A DNA stretch of 64,000 nucleotides. Origin: AWTP1-13 sp963840445. Its GTDB lineage: Bacteria > Pseudomonadota > Alphaproteobacteria > Rhizobiales > Hyphomicrobiaceae. The stretch covers positions 116,658 through 180,657 of the forward strand of contig CAWIZC010000015.1 of NCBI GenBank assembly GCA_963840445.1, written 5' to 3'. Below the pieces are notes generated by a model, which saw only the letters and a list, made by a program, of their open reading frames with translations, made no database searches and had not been told where the DNA came from. Numbering within the stretch: the stretch's first letter is position 1; each line of letters opens with the position of its first letter. Made by a program: the position numbers and the translations under genes. This document shows positions 8,645 to 17,037 of the stretch, piece after piece.

Positions 8645-8935
8645 TCAATCGCAGGGCCGCGCCCGCGCGACGCAGCGCCACTTATCGCCCGGATCCTGCT
8701 TCTGGCAGCGCGTGACCTTGTCCTCGGCCTTGCTCCAGAAAGCAAAGGCCGAGCTGTAGCGGTCGCGCACCTCGCTGCGCCAGCGGGCGCGTGAGATCAG
8801 CTCGGTCGGCAGCTTGAAGGTGCCCTCGGCAGAGGCCTGCACGTAACCGCGGCAGGCGGCGCTGGCCGCGGCGGGCGCCATCGCCATCGCGCCGACAAGC
8901 GCGGCGGCACCGATCAGGGCAAATCTGGCGGACAT
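8645..8935 (-). CDS. Small exported protein, Cys-rich, unknown function
   Basis: This 96-residue protein has a clear signal peptide (start MSARFALIGAAALVGAMAMA, cleavage near AASA). The mature part holds a module RWRSEVRDRYSSAFAFWSKA followed by a cysteine-containing tail (TRCQKQ…WRCVARARPCD). The same arrangement (NWQREVRQKYGEQF…, then CNVSGYPC) occurs in the neighbouring gene at 9182-9745, so the two are probably distant paralogues. I chose the inner ATG at 8935 because the upstream open frame lacks signal-peptide character. Confidence 0.7.
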   Translation of the reverse strand: MSARFALIGAAALVGAMAMAPAAASAACRGYVQASAEGTFKLPTELISRARWRSEVRDRYSSAFAFWSKAEDKVTRCQKQDPGDKWRCVARARPCD

Positions 8936-9181
8936 CTCGATCTCCGTGGTCACATGCGAGGTTCGGCAATGACGGTACGACCCGGACGCTGGCAGCTCCC
9001 GGTCGAACCGATTTGAACGTGTCGTTGTTCCTTCTGGTGCGAAAGAACGGCGCCACGCCCAACATCCCGTCGCAACGGCCACCGCCTTACGCGGCACGGC
9101 CAGAGGCAATTATGCAGCGGGGCTCGCCGCTGCTGCGCCGAGCCCCGCTGCTGATCAGTGCCAACAGGCAAAGGACGCAAA

Positions 9182-9745
9182 TCAGCCTTTGCGCTTGTAC
9201 TGGCGCAACGCGTCCCAGGTGCGGTCGTCGACCTGGCCGGTGACCTTCAGGTCGTTCTCGCGCTGGAAGCGGCGTATGGCTTGCTGTGTCTTGGGTCCGA
9301 ACTCGCCGTCCACGTCGTCACGCTCCAGGAAGCCCGCGCGCACCAGCCTGCGCTGGACGGCGTAAACCCGGCGATCCTTGTCATCCCAATCCTTGTCGGC
9401 CTCGTCGTCGTCCGCGGCTGCCGCCACGTGGCAGGGATAGCCGGAGACGTTGCAGCGCTTCATGCGGCTGCCGATGGCGCCGATGCCGGACTCGCCGCAA
9501 TCGACGCGGCCTTGCCTGGCCTTGGTGAAGTCCATGAACTGCTCGCCGTACTTCTGGCGCACCTCGCGCTGCCAGTTGTCGATGGCCAAGCGCTGGGCGC
9601 GCTTGTCGCCCCAGAATGTCGCCTTGCCGGCCGCTGTGATCTTATCGCCTTTGCAGCGCTCATCCTGGGCGCTTGCTGTCGCGGTCAACGCACCGGTCAG
9701 CAGGAGCGCGCCTGCTGCCCCCAACAATACTCTCTTCATCTGCAT
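9182..9745 (-). CDS. Exported protein with C-terminal peptidoglycan-binding domain
   Basis: This protein of about 187 residues has a signal peptide (MKRVLLGAAGALLLTGALTA, cleavage after SAQ). An N-terminal module contains NWQREVRQKYGEQFMDF and a Cys-rich segment (RCNVSGYPC). An acidic linker (DDDEADKDWDDKD) leads to a C-terminal PG_binding_1 domain (VYAVQRRLVRAGF…DGEFGPKTQQAIRRFQREN). The ATG at 9745 has GGAG nine bases before it, so I prefer it over the GTG at 9760. The domain set suggests attachment to peptidoglycan in the periplasm. The N-terminal module is shared with the product of 8645-8935. Confidence 0.75.
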   Translation of the reverse strand: MQMKRVLLGAAGALLLTGALTATASAQDERCKGDKITAAGKATFWGDKRAQRLAIDNWQREVRQKYGEQFMDFTKARQGRVDCGESGIGAIGSRMKRCNVSGYPCHVAAAADDDEADKDWDDKDRRVYAVQRRLVRAGFLERDDVDGEFGPKTQQAIRRFQRENDLKVTGQVDDRTWDALRQYKRKG

Positions 9746-10092
9746 TGCGTTTTGCTCCACAATAAAATGCCGTCAGTGCCGTTGGCACGGAGACGTCTAC
9801 TACTACAACTGATGTGTCATCGGGGAGACCTCATCCCTCAAATCTGTGGCATTAAAAGGTCTTTCTCCTGCATCCTCATTCAGGCTGGAGCGGCGCTCCT
9901 GCCGCCCGCCACGATCAAGCCGCACAAAACGGAAAAAGCCGGCAAGTTGGCGAGCTGGAGCGCAGCCGCGCGCAAAGTGTCACATCGCTGTTGCAGAGTT
10001 TCGAGCGTCACGGTCATCCACAACGAATGCGTGCGCTCTTCGCTCACAAGTCGCGCTACAGTAGCGCTCCAACTCCGATCCACGCCCAAGCT
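9746..10092. other. Gene-free divergent intergenic region
   Basis: This 347-base spacer lies between the divergent peptidoglycan-binding and GFA-family genes, so it should hold both promoters. It is less GC-rich than the genes around it. A short palindrome GGAGCGGCGCTCC occurs near 9890. I see no convincing open reading frame, RNA gene or large repeat. Confidence 0.5.
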
Positions 10093-10509
10093 ATGTCCAT
10101 GACCACCCGCCTCGCCGCTTGCAACTGCGGACAGCTCAATCTCACCATCGAAGGCGAGCCGGCGCGCATCTCCATGTGCCACTGCCTGGAGTGCCAGCGC
10201 CGTACCGGTGCGGTGATCAGCAACCAGGCGCGCTTCGCCCGCGAGCAGATCACCTTCGCCGGCCAGTCCACCGCCTGGACCCGTTCGGCCGAGAGCGGCA
10301 ACAGGCTGACCTTCCACTTCTGCCCAGTGTGCGGCTCGACCGTGTACTGGGAGGGCCAGGGCTTCCCCGGTTTCGTGGCAGTGGCGATCGGCACCTTCGC
10401 CGACCCGGCTTTCCCCGCGCCCACCATCGCCGTGTGGGAGGAGTGCCGCCACCCCTGGGTCGAGCTGCCCTCCGACACGCCGCCCAAGCGCGCCCCGAAG
10501 CAGGGGTGA
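10093..10509 (+). CDS. GFA family protein (glutathione-dependent formaldehyde-activating-like)
   Basis: This 138-residue zinc protein of the Gfa/CENP-V fold has metal-binding cysteines seen in order as CNCGQL, CHCLECQRRTG and FCPVCGSTVYW. The ending (EECRHPWVELPSD) matches the family. Members bind zinc and thiol adducts; only a few have been tested enzymatically, so formaldehyde chemistry here is a family label, not a demonstrated role. The ATG at 10093 fits the family start (MSMTTRLAACNCG). It is monocistronic and convergent with the next gene. Confidence 0.85.
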   Translation: MSMTTRLAACNCGQLNLTIEGEPARISMCHCLECQRRTGAVISNQARFAREQITFAGQSTAWTRSAESGNRLTFHFCPVCGSTVYWEGQGFPGFVAVAIGTFADPAFPAPTIAVWEECRHPWVELPSDTPPKRAPKQG

Positions 10510-10536
10510 CATACACTTAGGAGTTTCATTGCGCAC

Positions 10537-10562
10537 AAAAGGCGCCGCGTCTCCGCGGCGCC
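10537..10562 (-). terminator. Rho-independent terminator for the minus-strand gene at 10614-11066
   Basis: A perfect 9-bp stem GGCGCCGCG (10541-10549) / CGCGGCGCC (10554-10562) has a four-base loop. Reading on the minus strand it is followed by TTTT (10537-10540), and it lies 52 bases after the stop of the Cache-domain gene. Confidence 0.75.
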
Positions 10563-10613
10563 TTCGGCTGCCGTCACTCGCCATTGCCCGTCGGGTGCGA
10601 GAGCGGCGCAACA

Positions 10614-11066
10614 CTACTTATAGTAGCCTACGCCGCAGACTTGGTCAGCCACTTTGGTGACAAAACTCACTTTGGCCACCGGCGTGGTGTCGGCGCCGGG
10701 CCGCGGGAACATGTAGCTGACCTCCGCCACCTTGCCTTCGGCTGCGGCCGCCATGATTTCCTCGCCCAGCTTCTTGCCGGTCTTGTCGACCAGGGCGGAA
10801 ATCGGCGTCCCCATCAGCTGCGCATTGGGGTGCGCCGTGAACTTGCCGTCCGCGCCGGCACAGAACACGTAGAGGTCGCGGTCGCGGAAGCCTGCACCCG
10901 CGTTGTTGAAGTCGGTCAGTGCTTTCGCCTTGTCGGCCTTGAGAGCGACTACCGCCTTGTCGAGCAGGGCCTTGGCCTCGGCGGCCGTGCCGAACTGGGC
11001 TTGCGCAACGGCAGCCGCGCCGAGCATGGCGACGGCGGCGATGGTCATGAGTGCCTTGCGAATCAT
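10614..11066 (-). CDS. Exported single-Cache-domain protein
   Basis: This 150-residue protein has a signal peptide (MIRKALMTIAAVAMLGAAAVAQA). The mature part runs AAEAKALLDKAVVALKADKAKALTDFN…, then DRDLYVFCAGADGKFTAHPN, then SYMFPRPG near the end and a VGYYK tail. This matches free-standing periplasmic sCache_2-type proteins, which bind small molecules and usually occur as part of sensors; here no transmembrane or signalling domain follows. It is probably a soluble periplasmic binder. It is monocistronic, with a good terminator behind it. Confidence 0.75.
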   Translation of the reverse strand: MIRKALMTIAAVAMLGAAAVAQAQFGTAAEAKALLDKAVVALKADKAKALTDFNNAGAGFRDRDLYVFCAGADGKFTAHPNAQLMGTPISALVDKTGKKLGEEIMAAAAEGKVAEVSYMFPRPGADTTPVAKVSFVTKVADQVCGVGYYK

Positions 11067-11198
11067 GGGCGTCTCCTCTGTTCTTTATGGGACCTGCTGA
11101 TGCGCGATCCGGCGCTGATTGGACCAGCAAATTGAAGCGTTCTGTGGGCATCGCTTTGCAGTTGCGACAGCGCTGTTGCAGCGCCATATAGTGAGCGC

Positions 11199-14100
11199 AT
11201 GCCACGTCCCCCACGCACAGATTCAACACCCAAGCCGCGCCCCTCGCGCGGCAAGTCGGGCAAGCCGCCCGCGCCGCCCGTCGAGGGCGCCGGCGGCACG
11301 CCGGAGACCAAGCGCTCCACCGCGCCAGGGCTTCGCCGAGGCGCCGCAGGCGCCGTTCCTGCCCGGCCAGCCGCCTCGACCCTGCCCGCCCTGCGCAACG
11401 TCGGGCCGCCGTCGCGCAACATCGGCGACATGACGGCGTCGCCTGAACGCCTGCTGGCCAAGCCGCACGAGCGCTCCGAGCGGGCGCGCGAGGTGCTGGC
11501 CCAGCAGCCGATGATCGCCGGCCACCCGCTGGTGTCGGGCAGCCTGCCGCAGTTCATTCCGCACCGGCCGCGAGCGGCCCGAGAAGATCGCGAGGGCGGC
11601 GTCGCCTTCAAGCTGGTGTCGGAGTACGAGCCCAAGGGCGACCAGCCCACCGCCATCGCCGAGCTGGTCGCGGGCGTCAACAAGCACGAGCGCGACCAGG
11701 TGCTGCTCGGCGTCACCGGCTCGGGCAAGACCTTCACCGCCGCGCAGGTGATCTCGGCGACCCAGCGCCCGGCCCTGGTGCTGGCGCCCAACAAGACGCT
11801 GGCGGCCCAGCTCTACGGCGAGTTCAAGAGCTTCTTCCCCGACAACGCGGTCGAGTACTTCGTCTCCTACTACGACTACTACCAGCCCGAAGCCTACGTG
11901 CCGCGCACCGACACCTACATCGAGAAGGAATCGTCGGTGAACGAGCAGATCGACCGCATGCGCCACGCCGCCACGCGCTCGCTGCTGGAGCGCGACGACG
12001 TCATCATCGTGGCGTCCGTGTCGTGCATCTACGGCATCGGCTCGGTCGAGACCTACACGGCCATGACCTTCACGGTGCAGACCGGCGAGAACCTGCCGCA
12101 GCGCCAGCTGCTCGCCGACCTGGTCGCCCTGCACTACCGCCGCAGCGACGCCAACTTTATTCGTGGCACCTTCCGCGTGCGCGGCGACACCGTGGAGCTG
12201 TTCCCGGCGCATTTGGAAGACCGCGCCTGGCGCATCTCGCTGTTCGGCGACGAGGTGGAATCCATCACCGAGTTCGACCCGCTCACCGGCCCCAAGACCG
12301 ACGAGCTGAAACTGATCAAGGTCTATTCCAACTCGCACTACGTCACGCCCAAGCCGACGCTTCAACAAGCCATCAAGTCCATCAAGGCCGAGCTCAAGCA
12401 GCGCCTCGAGGAACTGTACAACTCCGGCCGCCTGCTGGAGGCCCAGCGGCTCGAGCAGCGCACCGTGTTCGACATGGAGATGATGGAGGCGACCGGCTCC
12501 TGCGCCGGCATCGAGAACTACTCGCGCTATCTCACCGGACGCCAGCCGGGCGAGCCGCCGCCGACCCTGTTCGAATATCTGCCCGACAACGCCCTGGTGT
12601 TCGTCGACGAGAGCCACGTCACCGTGCCGCAGATCGGCGGCATGTTCCGCGGCGACTACCGGCGCAAGGCGACGCTCGCCGAATACGGCTTCCGCCTGCC
12701 CTCCTGCATGGACAACCGCCCGCTGCGCTTCGAGGAATGGGACGCCATGCGGCCGCAGACCACCTACGTCTCGGCCACGCCCGGCGGCTGGGAGCTGAAC
12801 CAGACCGGCGGCAGCTTCACCGAGCAGGTGATCCGCCCCACCGGCCTGATCGACCCGCCGGTCGAGATCCGCCCCGCCAAGTCCCAGGTCGACGACCTGA
12901 TCGACGAAGTGCACCAGGTGTCGAAGAAGGGCTACCGCGCGCTCGTCACCACGCTCACCAAGCGCATGGCCGAGGACCTCACCGAGTACATGCACGAGCA
13001 GGGCATCCGCGTGCGCTACATGCACTCCGACATCGAGACGCTGGAGCGCATCGAGATCATCCGCGACTTGCGGCTCGGCGCCTTCGACGTGCTGATCGGC
13101 ATCAACCTGCTGCGCGAGGGCCTCGACATCCCCGAGTGCGCGCTGGTGGCGATCCTGGATGCGGACAAAGAAGGGTTCCTGCGCAGCGAGACCAGTCTCA
13201 TCCAGACCATCGGCCGCGCCGCCCGCAACGTCGACGGCAAGGTCATCCTGTACGCCGACCAGATGACCGGCTCGATGCAGCGCGCCATCGCCGAGACCGA
13301 CCGCCGCCGCGAAAAGCAGATGGCCTACAACACGGCCAACGGCATCACGCCCGAGAGCATCAAGCGCAACATCCACGACGTGCTGTCCTCCGTCTACGAG
13401 CAGGACCACGTCACCGTCGATGCCGGCCTGGCCGAGGAGAACGCCACCCTGGTCGGCCACAACCTCAAGGCCGTCATCGACAACATGGAAAAGAAGATGC
13501 GCGATGCCGCCGCGGATCTGGAGTTCGAGACCGCCGCCCGCCTGCGCGACGAGATCAAGCGCCTGCGCCAGACCGAGCTGGCCATCGCCGACGATCCCCT
13601 CGCCCGCCAGACCGACGTCGAGGACAAAGCCGGCGCCTTCGCCGGCGACCGCAAATACGGCGGCGCTCCCTCTCCCCGCGCTACGCCGACCTCGCCACGC
13701 GCTCCGTCAGCGCGGGGAGAGGGTCGGGGTGAGGGGCAGCCACGAACCGCAGCGCAAGCTTCTGCCTCTCACCCTAGCCCTCTCCCCATGAAGGACGGGG
13801 AGAGGGAAGCCTCGCGCATCCAGCGCGAGTACCAGCCCGTGCAGCCCACCTACGCGCAGACCAGCGCCATGCCCGGCACCCGCGCCAAGAAACCATCTCT
13901 CGACGACATGGGTCCCGGCACCGACCGCCCCGAGCCTCTGCGCGATCCCGACGCCGTCTCGCGCATCCGCAAACCCACGCTCGACGAGATGGGCTCGCAC
14001 GCCAACCGCCCGATCCCCGCGCGCGCCCCCGATGTCGACCCGCGCACCAAGGCTGGCGCCTTCGGCGAGGGCGTGAAAGGCCCGCACAAGCCCACCCTCG

Positions 14101-14255
14101 ACGAAATGGGCCCGCACGCCGAACGCGGTCTGCCAGTCGCCGGCAAGTCGCTTCCCGCCAAGCCGCCGACAAAGACCATCGACGTACCAAGCGACGCCGA
14201 GAAGAAAAAGCACCGCCACGGCCGCCCCCGCAAGACCGGCCGGCCGGGGCAGTAG
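11199..14255 (+). CDS. uvrB: Excinuclease ABC subunit UvrB with long C-terminal extension
   Basis: This is the DNA-damage recognition helicase of nucleotide excision repair. Seen in order: a non-conserved N-terminal extension of about 135 residues; Walker A GVTGSGKT near residue 170; the beta-hairpin region YYDYYQPEAYVPRTDTYIEK; DESHVT near residue 470; the helicase C block GINLLREGLDIPE; and the UVR motif (DLEFETAARLRDEIKRLR) around residues 770-790. UvrB is normally about 670-700 residues; this one has 1018. Residues 823-869 are encoded by a palindromic repeat, and the tail holds three KP(S/T)LD(E/D)MG units. The core motifs are intact. Confidence 0.95.
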   Translation: MPRPPRTDSTPKPRPSRGKSGKPPAPPVEGAGGTPETKRSTAPGLRRGAAGAVPARPAASTLPALRNVGPPSRNIGDMTASPERLLAKPHERSERAREVLAQQPMIAGHPLVSGSLPQFIPHRPRAAREDREGGVAFKLVSEYEPKGDQPTAIAELVAGVNKHERDQVLLGVTGSGKTFTAAQVISATQRPALVLAPNKTLAAQLYGEFKSFFPDNAVEYFVSYYDYYQPEAYVPRTDTYIEKESSVNEQIDRMRHAATRSLLERDDVIIVASVSCIYGIGSVETYTAMTFTVQTGENLPQRQLLADLVALHYRRSDANFIRGTFRVRGDTVELFPAHLEDRAWRISLFGDEVESITEFDPLTGPKTDELKLIKVYSNSHYVTPKPTLQQAIKSIKAELKQRLEELYNSGRLLEAQRLEQRTVFDMEMMEATGSCAGIENYSRYLTGRQPGEPPPTLFEYLPDNALVFVDESHVTVPQIGGMFRGDYRRKATLAEYGFRLPSCMDNRPLRFEEWDAMRPQTTYVSATPGGWELNQTGGSFTEQVIRPTGLIDPPVEIRPAKSQVDDLIDEVHQVSKKGYRALVTTLTKRMAEDLTEYMHEQGIRVRYMHSDIETLERIEIIRDLRLGAFDVLIGINLLREGLDIPECALVAILDADKEGFLRSETSLIQTIGRAARNVDGKVILYADQMTGSMQRAIAETDRRREKQMAYNTANGITPESIKRNIHDVLSSVYEQDHVTVDAGLAEENATLVGHNLKAVIDNMEKKMRDAAADLEFETAARLRDEIKRLRQTELAIADDPLARQTDVEDKAGAFAGDRKYGGAPSPRATPTSPRAPSARGEGRGEGQPRTAAQASASHPSPLPMKDGEREASRIQREYQPVQPTYAQTSAMPGTRAKKPSLDDMGPGTDRPEPLRDPDAVSRIRKPTLDEMGSHANRPIPARAPDVDPRTKAGAFGEGVKGPHKPTLDEMGPHAERGLPVAGKSLPAKPPTKTIDVPSDAEKKKHRHGRPRKTGRPGQ
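13665..13808 (+). repeat. Palindromic repeat inserted in frame inside uvrB
   Basis: CCCTCTCCCCGCG (13668-13680) pairs with CGCGGGGAGAGGG (13711-13723). CCCTCTCCCC (13778-13787) pairs with GGGGAGAGGG (13797-13806). Between them GGTGAGGGGCAG pairs with CTGCCTCTCACC. Such CTCTCCCC/GGGGAGAG palindromes are common intergenic elements in Hyphomicrobiales. Here one lies inside a coding sequence, has a length compatible with the frame, and encodes a low-complexity Pro/Ser/Arg/Gly stretch. Confidence 0.75.
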
Positions 14256-14306
14256 CACAGCCGGTCACGGCGGCACCCTCGCGGGCGACACAGAAGGAGT
14301 GGACCA

Positions 14307-14702
14307 ATGGAGATCACGCGCAACGGCTCACAACCCTCGCGCAAAGGACCGGCGGAGTACTTCACCGGAACCGTTCGGATCGACCCGCTGTTCCAGGCGC
14401 CCGAGCCAGCCCGCATTGCCGGCGCCCAGGTCACGTTCGAGCCGGGCGCCCGCACGGCCTGGCACACGCATCCTCTCGGCCAGACGTTGATCGTAACGTC
14501 CGGCTGCGGTTGGTGTCAGCGCGAGGGTGGTATCGTCGAGGAGATCCGGCCGGGCGATGTCGTCTGGTTTCCGCCCGGCGAGCGGCACTGGCATGGCGCG
14601 ACGCCTACAACGGCGATGACGCATATCGCTCTTCAGGAATCCCTCGGCGGCACCACCGTCACGTGGCTGGAACAGGTTACCGACGCGCAATACCGCACGT
14701 AG
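14307..14702 (+). CDS. Cupin domain-containing protein
   Basis: This 131-residue single-domain cupin has the first cupin motif as FEPGARTAWHTHPLGQTLIV (two His ligands) and the second as GDVVWFPPGERHWHGA (His ligand). This closely resembles small cupins annotated as carboxymuconolactone-decarboxylase-associated or hydroxynitrile lyase-like. The reaction here is unknown. The ATG has AAGGAG 10 bases upstream. It starts 51 bases after uvrB but is not obviously related to repair. Confidence 0.85.
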   Translation: MEITRNGSQPSRKGPAEYFTGTVRIDPLFQAPEPARIAGAQVTFEPGARTAWHTHPLGQTLIVTSGCGWCQREGGIVEEIRPGDVVWFPPGERHWHGATPTTAMTHIALQESLGGTTVTWLEQVTDAQYRT

Positions 14703-14783
14703 ATCAGCAGTGGCCGTGCAGCTCCGGGCAAGGCCGGCTGTCCCGGGCGGTAGCCGCTCTGCGCCCCCCCGCAGGCGCCTCGA

Positions 14784-15194
14784 TCAAACTAGCGGATCGG
14801 CCGCGTACGTTGCAACCTCGACGAGATTGCCGTCAGGATCTTCGCAGTAGATCGAGGTCATGCGGCCGAGCGCGCCGGTGCGTTGCGTCGGCCCCACCGT
14901 TATCGCAATGCCCTGGCTGTTCAGGCGGTCGATCACCGGCTTGAGGCTGCCTTCGGTGATGAAGCAAAAATCGAGCGACCCCGGCGCATCGACCTTGGCC
15001 GTAACCCAGCCGGGGGTGCCGGTCGGGCGCAGGTTGAATTTTTGTCGCCCGAACTTGAGGGCAATTCGCTCGCTCGGCTCCTGCCCCGGACTGGAGAAGG
15101 TCTCGCGCTTGAAGCCGAGTGCGCGCTCGTACCAGGCGGCGGTCGCCTCGACGTCGCGGCAGTTCATGACGATGTGGTCGATGCGGTCGATCAT
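14784..15194 (-). CDS. VOC family protein (glyoxalase/dioxygenase-like)
   Basis: This 136-residue vicinal-oxygen-chelate protein has two beta-alpha-beta-beta-beta repeats. The metal-ligand pattern is visible as IDHIVMNC at the start (His) and YCEDPDGNLVEVATY at the end (Glu). The segment RDVEATAAWYERALGFKRE is the classical VOC helix. The ATG at 15194 has AAGGAG seven bases before it. The substrate cannot be assigned. It is convergent with the cupin gene. Confidence 0.85.
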   Translation of the reverse strand: MIDRIDHIVMNCRDVEATAAWYERALGFKRETFSSPGQEPSERIALKFGRQKFNLRPTGTPGWVTAKVDAPGSLDFCFITEGSLKPVIDRLNSQGIAITVGPTQRTGALGRMTSIYCEDPDGNLVEVATYAADPLV

Positions 15195-15693
15195 CGGAAC
15201 TCCTTGCTCGTGCGGTGGCCGATCCATGCCAGTAGAGAGGGCGCGCGCCCACTGCGCAAGTTCGCGGGTCACAGGCCGTCTTTCTGTTCGCCTATGGAAG
15301 GCGACTGCGCGTTTGGCGCCGGCGACGGGGCGGTTCATTGCTGACGCTTTTATTTCATGTTCGCAGAAGCTTCCCGAACTGCCAGAGAGTCCGGCTACAA
15401 TCTGGCGCCGTCGGCGGTGGAGTCGGCCCGACATCGCACGGAAGGGCCTCGCAAGGACCAACAGACCGGCGGGCAACGGCGCCGCACTTTCCGTTCAGTC
15501 GCTGACAGCGCCGTACGCTTCTTTGCAGCAGTGAGCTTTTGCGCAACGTCCGCAAAACCGTCATTGATCTGTCAAATTCCAGCGCGGCTCACATCGAAAA
15601 ACACGCACACAGTTGCAGTCGAGGCATAGCGCGGTTGTGCGCGGACTGATTTAGTGCACTCCGACATTCGTTCAGTCAGTTTGGGTATTGTGC
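15195..15693. other. Gene-free divergent intergenic region
   Basis: This 499-base stretch lies between divergent genes. Open frames here are short, start without ribosome sites and overlap each other on both strands. I see no RNA gene or repeat; the part from about 15560 to 15690 is relatively AT-rich and probably holds the promoter of the lipoprotein gene. Confidence 0.45.
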
Positions 15694-16170
15694 ATGGCGT
15701 CGTCGTTGCGTTTCCTTTCGGTGCTGTGCCTTGTGCTCACCAGTACGCTCGCGTCGGGCTGTGGGACGACGACTGACGAGAATGCATCTCTTGCCGGTCG
15801 TCCGCTGCAGGGTTCACAGGCGCGGCTGAAGATCTATCGCACGAGCGAGTTCGTGGCCGCTGTTCCGTCCGCGCGTGTGAAGGTTGACGGCCGTCAGGTG
15901 GCCGAGCTTGGCGTGGGCGGATCCACCATGCTCGACATCCCTGCTGGCTCGCGCACCGTCGTCGTCGATGCGGTCGGTCACCCCAACGTCTATTCGATGA
16001 CCCTGAAGGCAAAGGGCGGCATGCTCTACGTTCTGGAGGTCTCCCCGCGCACGGAAGCGGCCGTGGCGGGTGCCCTCTTCGGGCTGGTCGGCGCGCTCGT
16101 CGAGGCGGGCGTCAATCAGAACGGCGGCACGTTCGAGGTTCGCGTTGTCGACGCTAAGCCGGCTCGCTGA
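15694..16170 (+). CDS. Lipoprotein of unknown function
   Basis: This 158-residue protein has a lipoprotein signal (lipobox LASGC, the Cys near residue 23). The mature domain has a regular beta pattern: ARLKIYRTSEF, then SARVKVDGRQVAELGVGG, then IPAGSRTVVVDA, then MLYVLEVSP. It resembles DUF2846-type outer-membrane-associated lipoproteins. A glycine/alanine-rich hydrophobic stretch (GALFGLVGALVEAGV) follows. I chose ATG 15694 over the TTG two codons upstream. Its role is unknown. Confidence 0.7.
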   Translation: MASSLRFLSVLCLVLTSTLASGCGTTTDENASLAGRPLQGSQARLKIYRTSEFVAAVPSARVKVDGRQVAELGVGGSTMLDIPAGSRTVVVDAVGHPNVYSMTLKAKGGMLYVLEVSPRTEAAVAGALFGLVGALVEAGVNQNGGTFEVRVVDAKPAR

Positions 16171-16262
16171 CACCCAATAGACCCTCGCCGGGGGCAGGCC
16201 CCCAGGCGCGCTGCGTGAGGCCGCTGCAGCGGCTGAGTGCGAATTGTCGTAGACAGGCGGGT

Positions 16263-16571
16263 ATGCTTGGCATCGATCCGCTGATTGCCCTCGGCGTGGT
16301 GCTGGCCACCGCGGCCACGGACGCAGTTTACGTGATGTTCACCTCGGCCGTCGTGTCCCGCAAACGGGTGCCGGCGGCGACCTGGAGCAGCATCTGGTAC
16401 GTGCTGTCGTCGTTTGCCGTCATCTCCTATACCAGCAACTGGCTGTACGTGATCTTCGCCGCCGCCGGCTCCTGGCTTGGCGCCTACGCGACCATGACGT
16501 TCCTGCACGGAACTCCGGGCGGTCCACCAGTTCCGCGGCCGCCGGCCCAGGATTCCGGCCATCATCCGTGA
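16263..16571 (+). CDS. Small integral membrane protein
   Basis: This 102-residue protein has about three hydrophobic segments (IALGVVLATAATDAVYVMF; WYVLSSFAVISY; YVIFAAAGSWLGAYATM), a basic loop VSRKRVPA and a proline-rich tail. It is similar in shape to small conserved membrane proteins of alphaproteobacteria, but I do not recognise a family with a function. The ATG at 16263 directly precedes the first membrane segment. Confidence 0.65.
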   Translation: MLGIDPLIALGVVLATAATDAVYVMFTSAVVSRKRVPAATWSSIWYVLSSFAVISYTSNWLYVIFAAAGSWLGAYATMTFLHGTPGGPPVPRPPAQDSGHHP

Positions 16572-16623
16572 GTGCGGGCGCCTGCGAGAGCATCTAGGCG
16601 CGGGGTCGGAGGTTTGCTGGACC

Positions 16624-17037
16624 TCACGCTGGCTGCGCGGCACCGCCCAGCGATTTCAGCTCCTGAGCCAGGACGATGGTCTCGGCCCTGATCCGGCCAA
16701 GCACGTCGTGCAGCTGTGCGGCGGTCTCGCCCACGTGACCGTTCAGATCGGCCTGGCCATCGCCCGAAGATGAGGCCGGCCAGATCTCATTGAGCCGGGC
16801 GGCGGCCTTGCGCTCGTCGTCCGTCAGCTCCTGAAAGCTGGCGAGCGAAACGTAGGCGTCCTCGAGGAACTGCCGCTGCTCCTGCCCCTCGATCGTCCTG
16901 ATGCAATGCTGAAGCACGAACTTCACATTGTCTTTCGGATAGCCGATCGCGCTCGCGTCACGCACCACTGCCCCGGCCGACGCGCCAAGCGCGGTAACAT
17001 ATCGGTCGAGCACGTCGCGCGCGTTGAACTGATCCAT
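16624..17037 (-). CDS. Helical protein of unknown function
   Basis: This 137-residue soluble, mostly helical protein (…NARDVLDRYVTALGASAGAV…, then …LTDDERKAAARLNEIW…, ending …LHDVLGRIRAETIVLAQELK) has no signal peptide or membrane segment. The ATG at 17037 follows a purine-rich ribosome site (GGGGAGAGGG). I do not recognise the family. It is divergent from the lactate permease gene with 642 bases between. Confidence 0.6.
   Translation of the reverse strand: MDQFNARDVLDRYVTALGASAGAVVRDASAIGYPKDNVKFVLQHCIRTIEGQEQRQFLEDAYVSLASFQELTDDERKAAARLNEIWPASSSGDGQADLNGHVGETAAQLHDVLGRIRAETIVLAQELKSLGGAAQPA

Noticed and set aside
11223..13460. Very long open frame on the minus strand opposite uvrB (745 codons)
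   Set aside because: It is a GC-driven shadow of uvrB; the plus-strand product has all UvrB motifs and the minus-strand one resembles nothing.
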